From an uncultured Collinsella sp. (GTDB lineage: Bacteria > Actinomycetota > Coriobacteriia > Coriobacteriales > Coriobacteriaceae), in assembly GCA_900540945.1 (NCBI GenBank), contig UQHQ01000016.1:1-44100 (forward strand): DNA of 44,100 nt, read 5' to 3'. The position numbers and the translations under genes are program-made. The notes below the pieces were generated by a model. The model was not told where the DNA came from, made no database searches, and saw only the letters and a program-made list of their open reading frames with translations. Position 1 is the first letter of the stretch. Each line of letters starts with the position of its first letter. Shown piece by piece: positions 34,265 through 42,708 of this stretch.

Positions 34265-35701
34265 CTACAGTTCGAGTTCGTTCAAACGCAGGATTGCCAC
34301 GATATAAATCTTGAGTGCCTGCTTGAGCTGTTCCTCGTTGGCGCACTCGTTGGGGCCATGCATCTGGCCGCCCCATGCGGGCAGCTCCAGGCCGGTCTCC
34401 TCGGGGCCAAACGAGACGGCGCGGGCAAAGTTGCGCGCGTACGTGCCGCCGCCCATGGCAAAGGGCTCGGCATGCTTGCCCGTAAACTCGTTATAGGTAT
34501 CGATAAGCGCCTTCACGGCCGGATCGTCGGCAGACACCGAGAACGGCACCTTTGCACGACCCACACGGTACGTCACGCCAAAGCGCCCCACGAGCGGTTC
34601 GAGTTGCTCGCAGATGGTATCGGCACTGGTGCTATCGGGGAAGCGCACGTCGATGACCTGCTCAATATGGCCATCCACCACACGGATGACACCGGGGTTA
34701 CAGGTGAGCGGGCCAAACGCGGGGCTCGTCGCGTCGATACCCAGGCCGCGGCCATAGGCGTCCGCATGGACAAATGCCAGAAACTTGACAAACTCGTGCT
34801 CGGCAGGCGTCAACAGGCGCTCGTCACGGGCACCAAACGCGTCCTCGGCCTGGCGCAGATACGCCACGATGAGGCCGACGGCATTGATCGTTCCCTCGGG
34901 CATCGAGGCATGACCGCCAATGCCGTGGGCAAAAATCTGCGTATGGCCGTTATCGAGCGCCGTAATCTCCAGGCGGTCGGCGTTCTCGACCGGTGCCGGC
35001 AGCTCATCGGCAGCAATCGCGAGCTCGCAGATAGACTGCGACGGAATGGCGTTGCTCGCCTCGGCGCCGCTCCACGATACGATGCGCCCGCCTTCAATCT
35101 TGGGGCTCACAAATGTCGCCCCAAACTGGCCCTTCTCGGCATTGCAAACCGGGAACTCGGCATCGGGCGTAAACAGAAAGTCGGGGTTCGCGTGGTTCTC
35201 CAGATAATGATGAACGTCGGACATGCCCACTTCCTCATCGCAGCCCAGCAGCGCGCGGAAGGTATAGCGCGGCGCAATGCCGTTCCTGAGCAGATAAGCA
35301 CCAGCGTAGAGCGACAGCACCGCCGGGCCCTTGTCGTCAATCACGCCACGGCCGAGCAGCCAGCCCTCGCGACGCTCCATCGCAAACGGGTCGGTGTTCC
35401 AACCGGGGCCGGCGGGCACCACGTCCACATGGCAGATAGTCGCAAGCTGCTTATCGCCGCGGCCCGGGATATCGGCAATGCCCACATAGCCCTCGTCATC
35501 GCTCGTCTGGTAGCCGAGCTTTTGCGCAATACCGAGCGCGCAATCGAGCGCATCACGGACCGGGCGGCCAAACGGCGCACCGGGCTCTGCATCGGCAGCA
35601 ACGGCCACAGACGGATAGCTCACCAGCTGCTCGATATCGGCGACGACATCTTCCCAGACCTCGTCGACATACTCGGCAACGCTCTGCTCCACCTGATTCA
35701 T
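34265..35701 (-). CDS. M20 dipeptidase, PepV/Sapep-like
   Basis: A 478-residue zinc peptidase. Metal ligands: ICHVDVVPAG (His and catalytic Asp), GRGVIDDKGP (bridging Asp), GCDEEVGM (catalytic and metal Glu), and the C-terminal GGQMHGPNECAN (His). The length and the large lid domain between about 180 and 380 are typical of the PepV/Sapep group, which cleaves dipeptides in the cytosol. AAGGAGG precedes the ATG at 35701. A terminator and a dispersed repeat follow. It may be co-transcribed with the upstream HAD gene (54-bp gap). Confidence 0.9.
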   Translation of the reverse strand: MNQVEQSVAEYVDEVWEDVVADIEQLVSYPSVAVAADAEPGAPFGRPVRDALDCALGIAQKLGYQTSDDEGYVGIADIPGRGDKQLATICHVDVVPAGPGWNTDPFAMERREGWLLGRGVIDDKGPAVLSLYAGAYLLRNGIAPRYTFRALLGCDEEVGMSDVHHYLENHANPDFLFTPDAEFPVCNAEKGQFGATFVSPKIEGGRIVSWSGAEASNAIPSQSICELAIAADELPAPVENADRLEITALDNGHTQIFAHGIGGHASMPEGTINAVGLIVAYLRQAEDAFGARDERLLTPAEHEFVKFLAFVHADAYGRGLGIDATSPAFGPLTCNPGVIRVVDGHIEQVIDVRFPDSTSADTICEQLEPLVGRFGVTYRVGRAKVPFSVSADDPAVKALIDTYNEFTGKHAEPFAMGGGTYARNFARAVSFGPEETGLELPAWGGQMHGPNECANEEQLKQALKIYIVAILRLNELEL

Positions 35702-35755
35702 GGACGACCTCCTTACCAATAAGCAGCGGGCACGCCCGCCCCTCACATCACGTCA

Positions 35756-36418
35756 TTAGATAGCGAAAAGTTTAGCAAGCTCGGCCACCGAGTGCACCAC
35801 CGCATCGGCGCCCGCAGCCTCGTGCTCTCCCGGCGCCGCCGCGCCCGAATAGATGCCAATGCACGGCACGCCCATCGCGTGCGCGCCCTCCACATCGTTA
35901 AAGCGATCGCCGATCATCACGGCATCGTCGGCCGTCGCGCCGAGCGCCGCCAGGGCATCGCGGACCGAATCGGCCTTGGTCTCGCGACCCTGCGGCGGAT
36001 TCATGCCAACCACCGCCTCAAACTGAGAAAGCCCGAGCTCACGCACCATGTCGATGCACTTGGCCTCCATGCGCGACGTCGCCACGGCCATGCGATGCCC
36101 TTGTGCGACAAGGCCATCGAGCAGCTCGGGAATCCCATCAAACACAGGGTACTCCCCCGGTCCCAGCTCATCAAAAAAGGCACGGTACTCGTCGGCCACC
36201 ACAAGCGACTCCTCGCGCGAGAAGCCGTAAAAGTCGTGGAAGCTCTTCCACAGGGGCGGCCCGATCATACGGCGCAAGTCACCCATCTGCGCTTCCGAAA
36301 ACCCGCGCGCAGCAAGCGTCTTGCGCGTCGAGGTCATCACCGCCCGGCCTGTATCGGCCACCGTGCCATCGAAATCAAACAGCACGACCGGCCGCTCGCA
36401 TAGCTGTAATGCCGCCAT
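35756..36418 (-). CDS. HAD-IA phosphatase (phosphoglycolate-phosphatase-like)
   Basis: A 220-residue HAD hydrolase. Motif I LFDFDGTVADTG, motif II VATSRMEAK, a motif III Lys in ETKADSVRDAL, and motif IV MIGDRFNDVEGA are present, with a helical C1 cap (about residues 25-90). The family includes Gph and PpaX; the substrate here is not determined. AAGGA precedes the start at 36418. Divergent from the DegV gene at 36575, with an AT-rich shared promoter region containing the dyad TGTTGA-N4-TCAACA (36468-36483). Confidence 0.88.
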   Translation of the reverse strand: MAALQLCERPVVLFDFDGTVADTGRAVMTSTRKTLAARGFSEAQMGDLRRMIGPPLWKSFHDFYGFSREESLVVADEYRAFFDELGPGEYPVFDGIPELLDGLVAQGHRMAVATSRMEAKCIDMVRELGLSQFEAVVGMNPPQGRETKADSVRDALAALGATADDAVMIGDRFNDVEGAHAMGVPCIGIYSGAAAPGEHEAAGADAVVHSVAELAKLFAI

Positions 36419-36483
36419 CGATATCCTTCTTCCCCAGTTGGCGATTTCCACACCGACACTTCAAACTGTTGACTATTCAACAA

Positions 36484-36517
36484 TTAAAGCTGGCAATGTG
36501 GAACGACTCTACTATAC
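36484..36517 (+). promoter_or_regulatory. candidate promoter of the second DegV gene
   Basis: CTGGCA and TATACT (near 36512) are separated by 17 bp. The -10 is close to consensus, the -35 partial. Confidence 0.4.
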
Positions 36518-36574
36518 TTGTCGCACTTTGCTCTCAGAAGGCGGCGCGCAAATGCCCCAACGAAAGGTGCAATT

Positions 36575-37435
36575 ATGTCTTTTGCCATCATAACCGACTC
36601 CACGTCGGACATCTCCCCCACCCGCGCCCAAGAGCTCGGCATTTACGTGATTCCGCTGCATGTGATTATCGAAGGCGAGGACCTGCTCGACCAGGTGCAG
36701 ATCACCGCCGAGGAGTACGTCGCCCGCATGGCAGGCTCCGAGCAGCTACCGCACACCTCGCAGCCGAGCGCCGGTGAGTTCAAGGAGCTCTTCGATCGCG
36801 TGCGCGCCGACGGCCACGACAGCGCCATCTTTATCTCGCTGTGCAGTGAGTGGTCTGCCTGCTACGCCAACGCGTGCCAGGTTGCCGATACCCACGAGCT
36901 CGACGTGCGCTGCATCGATTCGCGCACCGGCTCGGGCGCCGAGGGCCTGCTGGTGGAGTACGCGCTCGCCATGCGCGAGGACGGCCGCAGCCTGGACGAG
37001 ACCGAGGCGCAGATCCGCGCGACGCTGCCCGACGCCCACCTGCTGCTGATTCCCCGAACGCTCGAGAACCTGGTCAAGAACGGCCGCGCGCCCAAGCTCG
37101 CTGGCCAGCTGACGCAGATGCTCAACATCCGCCTGGCCGTTTCGCCGGAGTGGAAATCGGGCGAGATCAAGGCCATCAAAAAGGGCCGCGGCGCCAAGCG
37201 CATCGTCGCCAACACCATGGCCGTTTGCCTCGCATTTTTGGCAGAACACCCGGGTTCAAGCGTGCGCGTGCTCACAACCGGCGCCGCCGAGGAGCAGGAG
37301 CTCGTCAACCAAGCGCTCGCAGGCCAGGACTACGTAGACGCCGGCACCGGCCCCATCGGCTGCACCATCGCAACCCACGTAGGCGTCGACGCCATCGCCA
37401 TCAGCTACTGCCCCCGCTACCAGCCCATCCACTAG
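36575..37435 (+). CDS. DegV family fatty-acid-binding protein (second copy)
   Basis: A 286-residue DegV protein. N-terminal FAIITDSTSDISP, the SLCSEWSACYANA loop and C-terminal PIGCTIATHVGVDAIAISY match the family. It differs strongly from the paralogue at 785-1639, so the two probably bind different fatty acids (as FakB1/FakB2 do; inference). The ATG at 36575 has GAAAGGTG upstream. A palindromic repeat begins 12 bp after its stop and marks the left edge of the accessory island. Confidence 0.9.
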   Translation: MSFAIITDSTSDISPTRAQELGIYVIPLHVIIEGEDLLDQVQITAEEYVARMAGSEQLPHTSQPSAGEFKELFDRVRADGHDSAIFISLCSEWSACYANACQVADTHELDVRCIDSRTGSGAEGLLVEYALAMREDGRSLDETEAQIRATLPDAHLLLIPRTLENLVKNGRAPKLAGQLTQMLNIRLAVSPEWKSGEIKAIKKGRGAKRIVANTMAVCLAFLAEHPGSSVRVLTTGAAEEQELVNQALAGQDYVDAGTGPIGCTIATHVGVDAIAISYCPRYQPIH

Positions 37436-37447
37436 GGGCACCTTTAC

Positions 37448-37515
37448 CACTTGCGGTGGAATAGGGACTGTTTTTGGCGTATGGCCACAAATCAATCCCT
37501 ATTTCACCGCAACTT
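37448..37515. repeat. GGGACTG palindromic repeat, left flank of island
   Basis: An imperfect palindrome from CACTTGCGGTGGAATAGGGA to TCCCTATTTCACCGCAACTT. It is nearly identical and in the same orientation to 41011-41080, and related to 9893-9985. Confidence 0.9.
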
Positions 37516-37602
37516 CTTTTGCTGAGCCATCCATATACAAGATATGCTGACGATCGGCGCATTCCCAGCTGTTTAGGGGAGCTTCGACTAGCCCCTAGCG
37601 GT
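37516..37602. other. intergenic spacer with small hairpin
   Basis: A TAGGGG...CCCCTA hairpin at about 37574-37599 directly abuts the inverted-repeat element. No gene is seen. Confidence 0.4.
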
Positions 37603-37834
37603 ACCCGGTGGGCAAAAAATGGCAAATATGAGTACTGTCATAAATTTAGTAACAGCAAAATTTCGCTGAAATTGCCCGCTCCCACCGATTTCAAGCTCCA
37701 TAAAGCCCCGAATCGTCGTGTTTAGGGGGGGGTGAATATACTAAAACTCAGTCAATTGGTCTTAGATACTTCTCAAATGATATGAGACTAACCGAGCAAC
37801 AGTACTCATATTTGCCATTTTTTGCCCACCGGGT
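37603..37834. mobile_element. 232-bp element with perfect 36-bp terminal inverted repeats
   Basis: The arms 37603-37638 and 37799-37834 (starting ACCCGGTGGGCAAAAAATGG) are exact reverse complements over 36 bp. The 160-bp interior is non-coding, non-palindromic, AT-rich and contains a run of eight G bases near 37724. No target-site duplication is evident. The form fits a MITE-like or REPIN-like non-autonomous element, or a structured RNA locus. Confidence 0.85.
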
Positions 37835-38042
37835 CTGAATGAGGTCCGCTCTTTACGCCTCCGGCTACCCATATGACCGCAAACCCTGATTATCAAGGGC
37901 CGTCGCGCGCCTTGGCATCGACCGAAAGCCGCTCGCAGAATAATCCCTTGCCATTAGCAAACTTGAATCGAAATTACATATCCCAAAAAGCCGTAATGCC
38001 GTACCCTCGTCTCAACAACTCCAATACAAGGACGGCATTCAA
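37835..38042. other. leader region of the TOTE-type gene
   Basis: About 200 bp of low-GC sequence without a convincing gene. An AAGGA site at about 38028 lies ten bases before the ATG at 38043. No clear promoter could be defined by eye. Confidence 0.4.
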
Positions 38043-41027
38043 ATGGGCAACGCCATGCATCAATACGCCCTCTTTGGGACCGCACAATTTAAATACGATC
38101 AGACGATCACACATATATCGGACCAACACCGACAAATCGTCATTTGCAACAACGGTTCAGACGTACGCTACGCAACGCTAGAAGAGTGGGAAGAAGCTGG
38201 CGCTTTGTTCGATGAACGAGCACAAATCGAGGGCATCGTCACCAGCGCGAGCCCAGCACGCGATAAACTCGAGCTCTTTCGCAGTCTCTTTACCGGGCGC
38301 AAAGATGTTTACGCTCATGGATATCGCAGAAAGGACGGGGGCATTGGCTATACGCCTGCTTGTGCTAATGAGTGGGAGCCAGGAATTTGCCCCAAAGCAG
38401 CCCATCAAAGAGTTAAATGTGTAGAATGCAGCAATCGCGTCTTCCCGGAATTAAGCGATGCCGCAATCATTGCTCACTTTAAAGGCAACGATGACCGGTT
38501 CCGCGATGTCCTCGGGCAATATGTTCTCGATAGGAACTGCAACACGAAAGTTCTCGTCATCGATTTTGACAAAGCGGACTGGAAAGAGGCAACAAATGCC
38601 GTACGGCTTGTTGCAATACGACGGGGCATTAACGCCGCCGTTGAGCGCTCAAGGTCCGGCAACGGCGCCCACATCTGGTTTTTCTTCCTCGAGCCAATCA
38701 GCGCAAAGGCTGCCCGAGAGTTTGGAAGTTGCCTCATAACCGAAGCTGCGGCGCATAATAAGACAATCACGTTCGAGGCCTTTGATCGAATGCTACCCGC
38801 TCAGGCCACTATTCCCGATGGAGGCTTCGGAAACCTCATCGCACTCCCCTTTCAAGGCAAGGCGCAACGTGAAGGAAACAGTGTATTTGTAGACGAACAA
38901 TTCAAGCCCTTTCCCGACCAATGGCTCTATCTATCACAAGTCCAGCTGATTCCGCGCTCGACGGTGCAAGATCTGATTGAGGCCCCTGGAAACAACCCAC
39001 ACGGACCAGCAACAACTACGGTGGCAAACAAGGGCAAACGGTATGCCCAAAGACCACGAAAGCGACTACCACTCACATCGCGGGACTTTCCCTCATCGCT
39101 GCCCGTTATTCAAGCCGATATGCTGTACATCCCCGAGAAGTCTCTGAGTCCAGCAGCTCAAATGGAAATCCGCGGACTTGCGACATTTGCCAATCCGGCA
39201 TTCTATCGCGCGCAGTCCATGCATCAATCAGTATTCGGCAAACCGCGACTCATAGACCTTAGCGAACTGAGAGATGGTCATGTTGCAATTCCCCGGGGCT
39301 GCAAAACTCAACTTGAGCAGCTAGTTCAAGAGACCGGCGTTACCGCCCACTATTCAGACGAGCGCAAATCGGGCAATCCGATTGTTATGGCATTTAAAGG
39401 AGTCCTTCGCCCTGAGCAGCAAATCGCCGCTGATCAGATGCTCATATACGAAGACGGAATCATGTCCGCGCCGACAGGCTTCGGTAAAACAGTCGTCGGA
39501 GCTTATCTTATTGCATCCATTGGTCTTCCAACGCTCGTCATCGTTCCCAAAACCGCACTCATAACCCAATGGAAATCCCAGCTCGAGCGATTTATCGACA
39601 TTACGGACAACAGGGAGCCCGTCCGAACCCCAAAAGGACGAATCAGCAAAAGGCAGCCTCCGGTCATCGGACAAATAGGAGGAGGCAAAATGGCCGTAAG
39701 CGGCCTCGTCGACATCGCTTCGTTCCAGTCGTTATCTGGCAAAGACCGTCAAACCGGAGAGCCGATAGTTAAGGGCCTTGTTCGTAATTACGGCCTCATT
39801 ATCTGCGACGAATGCCACCATGCCGCCGCACCACAGCTCGAGCTTATTCTCAAGTCCGCCCCGGCCAAATACGTATACGGCCTTTCTGCGACGCCCGAAC
39901 GATCCGACGGCCTTACGCGGGCGCTCTCCATGCTCTGCGGCCCGCTCCGTTATGTTATCGATCCAAAAGCGCAAGCGATTCAGCAGGGCATCCAGCGCAT
40001 CGTACGGCCTCGTTTTACTGGAATTCGACTACCCGCCTACGAGCCAGGTGCAAGCTTCAATCAGATTCTCGACCTGCTGTGCACGCATGCAGCTAGAAAC
40101 GAATTGATTGTCAACGACGCTATTGAAGCTGCGTCAAACGGCCGGCATCCGCTCGTGCTGACTAAAAGGAAAAAGCATGCCGAGGAGCTGTTCGGGATGC
40201 TCAAAAACCAAGGACACGAACCCGTTCTCCTGACCGGGGAAATCGACGCCAAAGAAAGAAAAACGATACTGAGCAGTCTTCCCCGCTTCGAGCATGAACA
40301 TCGAATCATCGTCGCCACCGAAAGCCTTTTGGGCGAGGGCTTCGATCTGTCCTACCTTGACACTCTACTCATTGCCACGCCGATATCGTGGGACGGCAGC
40401 ATCACGCAGCAGGCGGGCAGGCTCCATAGAAGCCACGAGGGCAAGCGACGGGTTGAGATATTCGACTACGTTGATTTATCTATACCCATGCTCGCCCGCA
40501 TGTACCAGAAGAGACTCAAGACCTACGCCAAGCTCGGGTACGAAGTCTACGTGACCGGAGGCAGCGAGCAGTCCGATCAAAACATTCTCATAGAACCGGC
40601 TAATGCCGTAGAGACTCTGGTTGAAGACATCGTTGGCGCCGCTAAGAGCATCTTCATTGCCGCGCCCTACGCATCCGCCGCCTGCCTCGCAAAGCTCGGC
40701 GATGCAATCAAAGGTGCCACTGCCCGAGGGATTGCTCTTGAGTTTTTCATTGCCTCGACTCCGCGCGAAGATGCAAGCGAGACTTTGGCAAAAATGAACG
40801 TCGAGCATGCCATTAGAGCAGAAGGACGTTTGTGTGCAGCGATAATTGACGAAGAAACTATCTGGTACGGAACGATCCCGCTACTAGCTTTCCCCAAGAA
40901 AGAAGACTGCAGCATCAGGTTCAAAAACAGCGAGATCGCAGCGGAGCTCTTAGACGAAATCAACCACAAGGGAAAGCCAGATGCCACGTCAACAGGCAGG
41001 ACATCCCCACCACTTGCGGTGGAATAG
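38043..41027 (+). CDS. TOTE-type conflict protein: AEP primase-like domain, DEAD/DEAH helicase, PLD-like C-terminus
   Basis: A 994-residue protein. Order: a four-Cys zinc-binding segment (C107, C116, C126, C129); an archaeo-eukaryotic primase-like domain with metal Asps in VIDFDK (174, 176), SGNGAHIW (His 210) and GGFGNLIALPFQGKAQREGN; a superfamily-2 helicase with Walker A APTGFGKT (476-483), DECHH (589-593), SAT (615-617) and QQAGRLHRSHEGK (789-801); and a PLD-like domain (about 855-965). This arrangement is known as the TOTE conflict system, thought to act against foreign nucleic acids. The expected HxK of the PLD domain is replaced (GRLCAAIID), so nuclease activity there is doubtful. GC is lower than in the flanks. 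The last codons and the stop lie in a palindromic repeat. Confidence 0.88.
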   Translation: MGNAMHQYALFGTAQFKYDQTITHISDQHRQIVICNNGSDVRYATLEEWEEAGALFDERAQIEGIVTSASPARDKLELFRSLFTGRKDVYAHGYRRKDGGIGYTPACANEWEPGICPKAAHQRVKCVECSNRVFPELSDAAIIAHFKGNDDRFRDVLGQYVLDRNCNTKVLVIDFDKADWKEATNAVRLVAIRRGINAAVERSRSGNGAHIWFFFLEPISAKAAREFGSCLITEAAAHNKTITFEAFDRMLPAQATIPDGGFGNLIALPFQGKAQREGNSVFVDEQFKPFPDQWLYLSQVQLIPRSTVQDLIEAPGNNPHGPATTTVANKGKRYAQRPRKRLPLTSRDFPSSLPVIQADMLYIPEKSLSPAAQMEIRGLATFANPAFYRAQSMHQSVFGKPRLIDLSELRDGHVAIPRGCKTQLEQLVQETGVTAHYSDERKSGNPIVMAFKGVLRPEQQIAADQMLIYEDGIMSAPTGFGKTVVGAYLIASIGLPTLVIVPKTALITQWKSQLERFIDITDNREPVRTPKGRISKRQPPVIGQIGGGKMAVSGLVDIASFQSLSGKDRQTGEPIVKGLVRNYGLIICDECHHAAAPQLELILKSAPAKYVYGLSATPERSDGLTRALSMLCGPLRYVIDPKAQAIQQGIQRIVRPRFTGIRLPAYEPGASFNQILDLLCTHAARNELIVNDAIEAASNGRHPLVLTKRKKHAEELFGMLKNQGHEPVLLTGEIDAKERKTILSSLPRFEHEHRIIVATESLLGEGFDLSYLDTLLIATPISWDGSITQQAGRLHRSHEGKRRVEIFDYVDLSIPMLARMYQKRLKTYAKLGYEVYVTGGSEQSDQNILIEPANAVETLVEDIVGAAKSIFIAAPYASAACLAKLGDAIKGATARGIALEFFIASTPREDASETLAKMNVEHAIRAEGRLCAAIIDEETIWYGTIPLLAFPKKEDCSIRFKNSEIAAELLDEINHKGKPDATSTGRTSPPLAVE

Positions 41028-41080
41028 GGACTGTTTTTTGGCTTATCAGCCGCAAATCAATCCCTATTCCACCGCAACTT
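41011..41080. repeat. GGGACTG palindromic repeat, right flank of the TOTE-type gene
   Basis: Near-identical to 37448-37515 in sequence and orientation (a few substitutions and a one-base T-run difference). It overlaps the end of the TOTE-type gene: the codons for LAVE and the TAG at 41025-41027 lie inside it. Confidence 0.9.
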
Positions 41081-41092
41081 AGAAATCGGCAA

Positions 41093-41401
41093 TCAGCCCT
41101 GCGGGCCCCGGAACAGTTCCTCATGCGAGCCCATTCTGACCAGTCGGATCACAGGATTAGTCTTATGCGGCAAGTAGAGAACGGTCACATCGACCAAGCC
41201 ATCGGATAGATGGAAATCGATGTGGCCGTTGTAATTGCCGCCCGGGTTTGAAAGCTCATGGGCGCCATATTCCGCGGGAAGCGAGCCGCGAGCTGCAAGC
41301 TCTGCGACTGCCGCCTTAAACTCGGTTTTTAGCTGCGGATGGATGCGCGTCGTCCGTTTGTAATCCGCCTTAAACTGAGCCTCGACTTTAATCTCAAACA
41401 T
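41093..41401 (-). CDS. YafQ-family (RelE/ParE superfamily) mRNA interferase toxin
   Basis: A 102-residue toxin. The opening FEIKVEAQFKADYKRTTR and the C-terminal IRLVRMGSHEELF are typical of YafQ; candidate catalytic histidines are at 48, 60/64 and 93. Family members cut mRNA on the ribosome. The gene begins two bases after the antitoxin stop, the usual antitoxin-first operon. It converges with the TOTE-type gene, with the palindromic repeat between them. Confidence 0.9.
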   Translation of the reverse strand: MFEIKVEAQFKADYKRTTRIHPQLKTEFKAAVAELAARGSLPAEYGAHELSNPGGNYNGHIDFHLSDGLVDVTVLYLPHKTNPVIRLVRMGSHEELFRGPQG

Positions 41402-41403
41402 CG

Positions 41404-41703
41404 CTAGTCCTCATCGAGGAACGATATAAGCTCATCAGCGTTATTGAATGACGGGCTGTCGTCTGGCAGAATCCCCAACTCATGAGCCTCGGCAATCACC
41501 ATGGCGCGCCTCGTCGCCTCGTTGGGAACTTCGGGCCGACCCACAATCTCAAACGGAATCTTTCGCTGATTTACCAGCTGCCGAACAGCAAGGTTGAGAT
41601 ACGAATTGAGACTCAGGCCAACTGTATCCAAGAACTCAGTCGCCTGTTCCTTGAGCCCCTCTTCGATGCGAACCGTCGTAGGCTTAACCGTTGCAGTAGA
41701 CAT
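41404..41703 (-). CDS. DinJ/RelB-family antitoxin
   Basis: A 99-residue ribbon-helix-helix antitoxin. TTVRIEEGLKEQATEFLDTVGLSLNSYLNLAVRQ forms the DNA-binding and dimer motif; the acidic C-terminus (DDSPSFNNADELISFLDED) should wrap the toxin. The start at 41703 has GAGGAGG seven bases upstream; the longer in-frame ATG at 41775 lies inside the operator-like palindrome and is unlikely. Binds its own operator and neutralises the YafQ-like toxin. Confidence 0.92.
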   Translation of the reverse strand: MSTATVKPTTVRIEEGLKEQATEFLDTVGLSLNSYLNLAVRQLVNQRKIPFEIVGRPEVPNEATRRAMVIAEAHELGILPDDSPSFNNADELISFLDED

Positions 41704-41733
41704 ACGCGACCTCCTCGCTCTCGTCTTTTGCAT

Positions 41734-41788
41734 CAGTATACCCTGTTTAGAAGGCAGACTGATGTTAAATAGCATCAGTCTGCCTTCT
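41734..41788 (-). promoter_or_regulatory. toxin-antitoxin promoter and operator palindrome
   Basis: On the minus strand TATACT near 41734-41739 is a good -10. Immediately upstream is an exact 16-bp inverted repeat (41749-41764 and 41773-41788) with an 8-nt spacer. It has no T-run, so an operator for the antitoxin fits better than a terminator. Confidence 0.6.
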
Positions 41789-41816
41789 CATCACTACAAC
41801 GACAGGCGCGCTCGCC

Positions 41817-42575
41817 CTACATCAGCCCGCTCAGGGCGATATCGACGGCCTCGTTGAGGTCGTCGGTAATGTGCACCAGCTCCGGATCGAGCGGGCTAAT
41901 CATACCGGCGTCCATCACCGGGCCGTTGAGCCAGTCGAACAGGCCCTGCCAGTACTCGGTGCCCACCAAAACGAGCGGCATACGCTTGACCTTGTGCGTC
42001 TGCACCAGCGTGAGCACCTCGAACATCTCGTCGAGCGTGCCAAAGCCGCCGGGAAACACGATGGCGCCCGAGCTGTATTTGACGAACATGGTCTTGCGCA
42101 CAAAGAAGTAACGAAAATCCATGCCGAGGTTCACGTATTTGTTGAGCCCGTGTTCGTGCGGAAGCTCGATACCCAAGCCGACCGACTTGCCGTTCACGCT
42201 CGCCGCTCCCCTGTTGGCCGCCTCCATGACGCCGGGGCCACCGCCGGTGATAACCGCCACGCCGCGTTGGGCGATTTTGCGACCGACCGTGCGAGCCGCC
42301 TTGTAGAGCGGATCTGTCTTGGGCGTGCGGGCACTGCCGAAGATGGTCACCGCAGGACCAAGCTCGGCAAGCGCGCCAAAGCCATCGACGAACTCTGCCT
42401 GAATGCGCAGCACGCGCCAGGGGTCGGTGTGCAACCAGTCGGTCGAGTCCTCGGGTGCCAGCAGGTTGGCGTAGGTGTTGTCCTTGGGAATCATGGGGCC
42501 GCGCATGACCACGGGACCGCGCCGGTACGTCTCGTCGTAAGCCGGCTCGCCCTCGACGTTCTCATTCTTAATCAT
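41817..42575 (-). CDS. LOG-family protein (Rossmann-fold nucleotide hydrolase)
   Basis: A 252-residue protein of the TIGR00730/LOG family. GSARTPKTDPLYKAAR, GGGPGVMEAANRGA and the catalytic PGGFGTLDEMFE are present. LOG enzymes remove ribose-5-phosphate from nucleoside monophosphates (cytokinin activation in plants); bacterial roles are in nucleotide metabolism. The N-terminal 70 residues, up to the first strand, are longer than in short LOG proteins, as in the larger bacterial group. AGGAG precedes the start at 42575. Confidence 0.9.
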   Translation of the reverse strand: MIKNENVEGEPAYDETYRRGPVVMRGPMIPKDNTYANLLAPEDSTDWLHTDPWRVLRIQAEFVDGFGALAELGPAVTIFGSARTPKTDPLYKAARTVGRKIAQRGVAVITGGGPGVMEAANRGAASVNGKSVGLGIELPHEHGLNKYVNLGMDFRYFFVRKTMFVKYSSGAIVFPGGFGTLDEMFEVLTLVQTHKVKRMPLVLVGTEYWQGLFDWLNGPVMDAGMISPLDPELVHITDDLNEAVDIALSGLM

Positions 42576-42599
42576 GGGCACTCCTATCGAAAATAGAAA

Positions 42600-42636
42600 C
42601 GGGCGGGGTCGACGCCATGCGTCAAACACCCGCCCG
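42600..42636 (-). terminator. intrinsic terminator of tgt
   Basis: On the minus strand CGGGCGGGT and CCCCGCCCG pair (one G-U/mismatch) and are followed by TTTCTATTTTCG. It lies between the tgt stop and the LOG gene start. Confidence 0.65.
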
Positions 42637-42708
42637 AACATCAACTATTCGGTATGGTACCCACGATGCATCAAGTGCTTGCAAGGCATCGGTCAGCGGT
42701 CGCGGCTC

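Noticed and set aside
41704..41775. 24-residue N-terminal extension of the antitoxin
   Set aside because: The upstream ATG lies inside the operator palindrome and before the -10 box, while the ATG at 41703 has an ideal GAGGAGG site.
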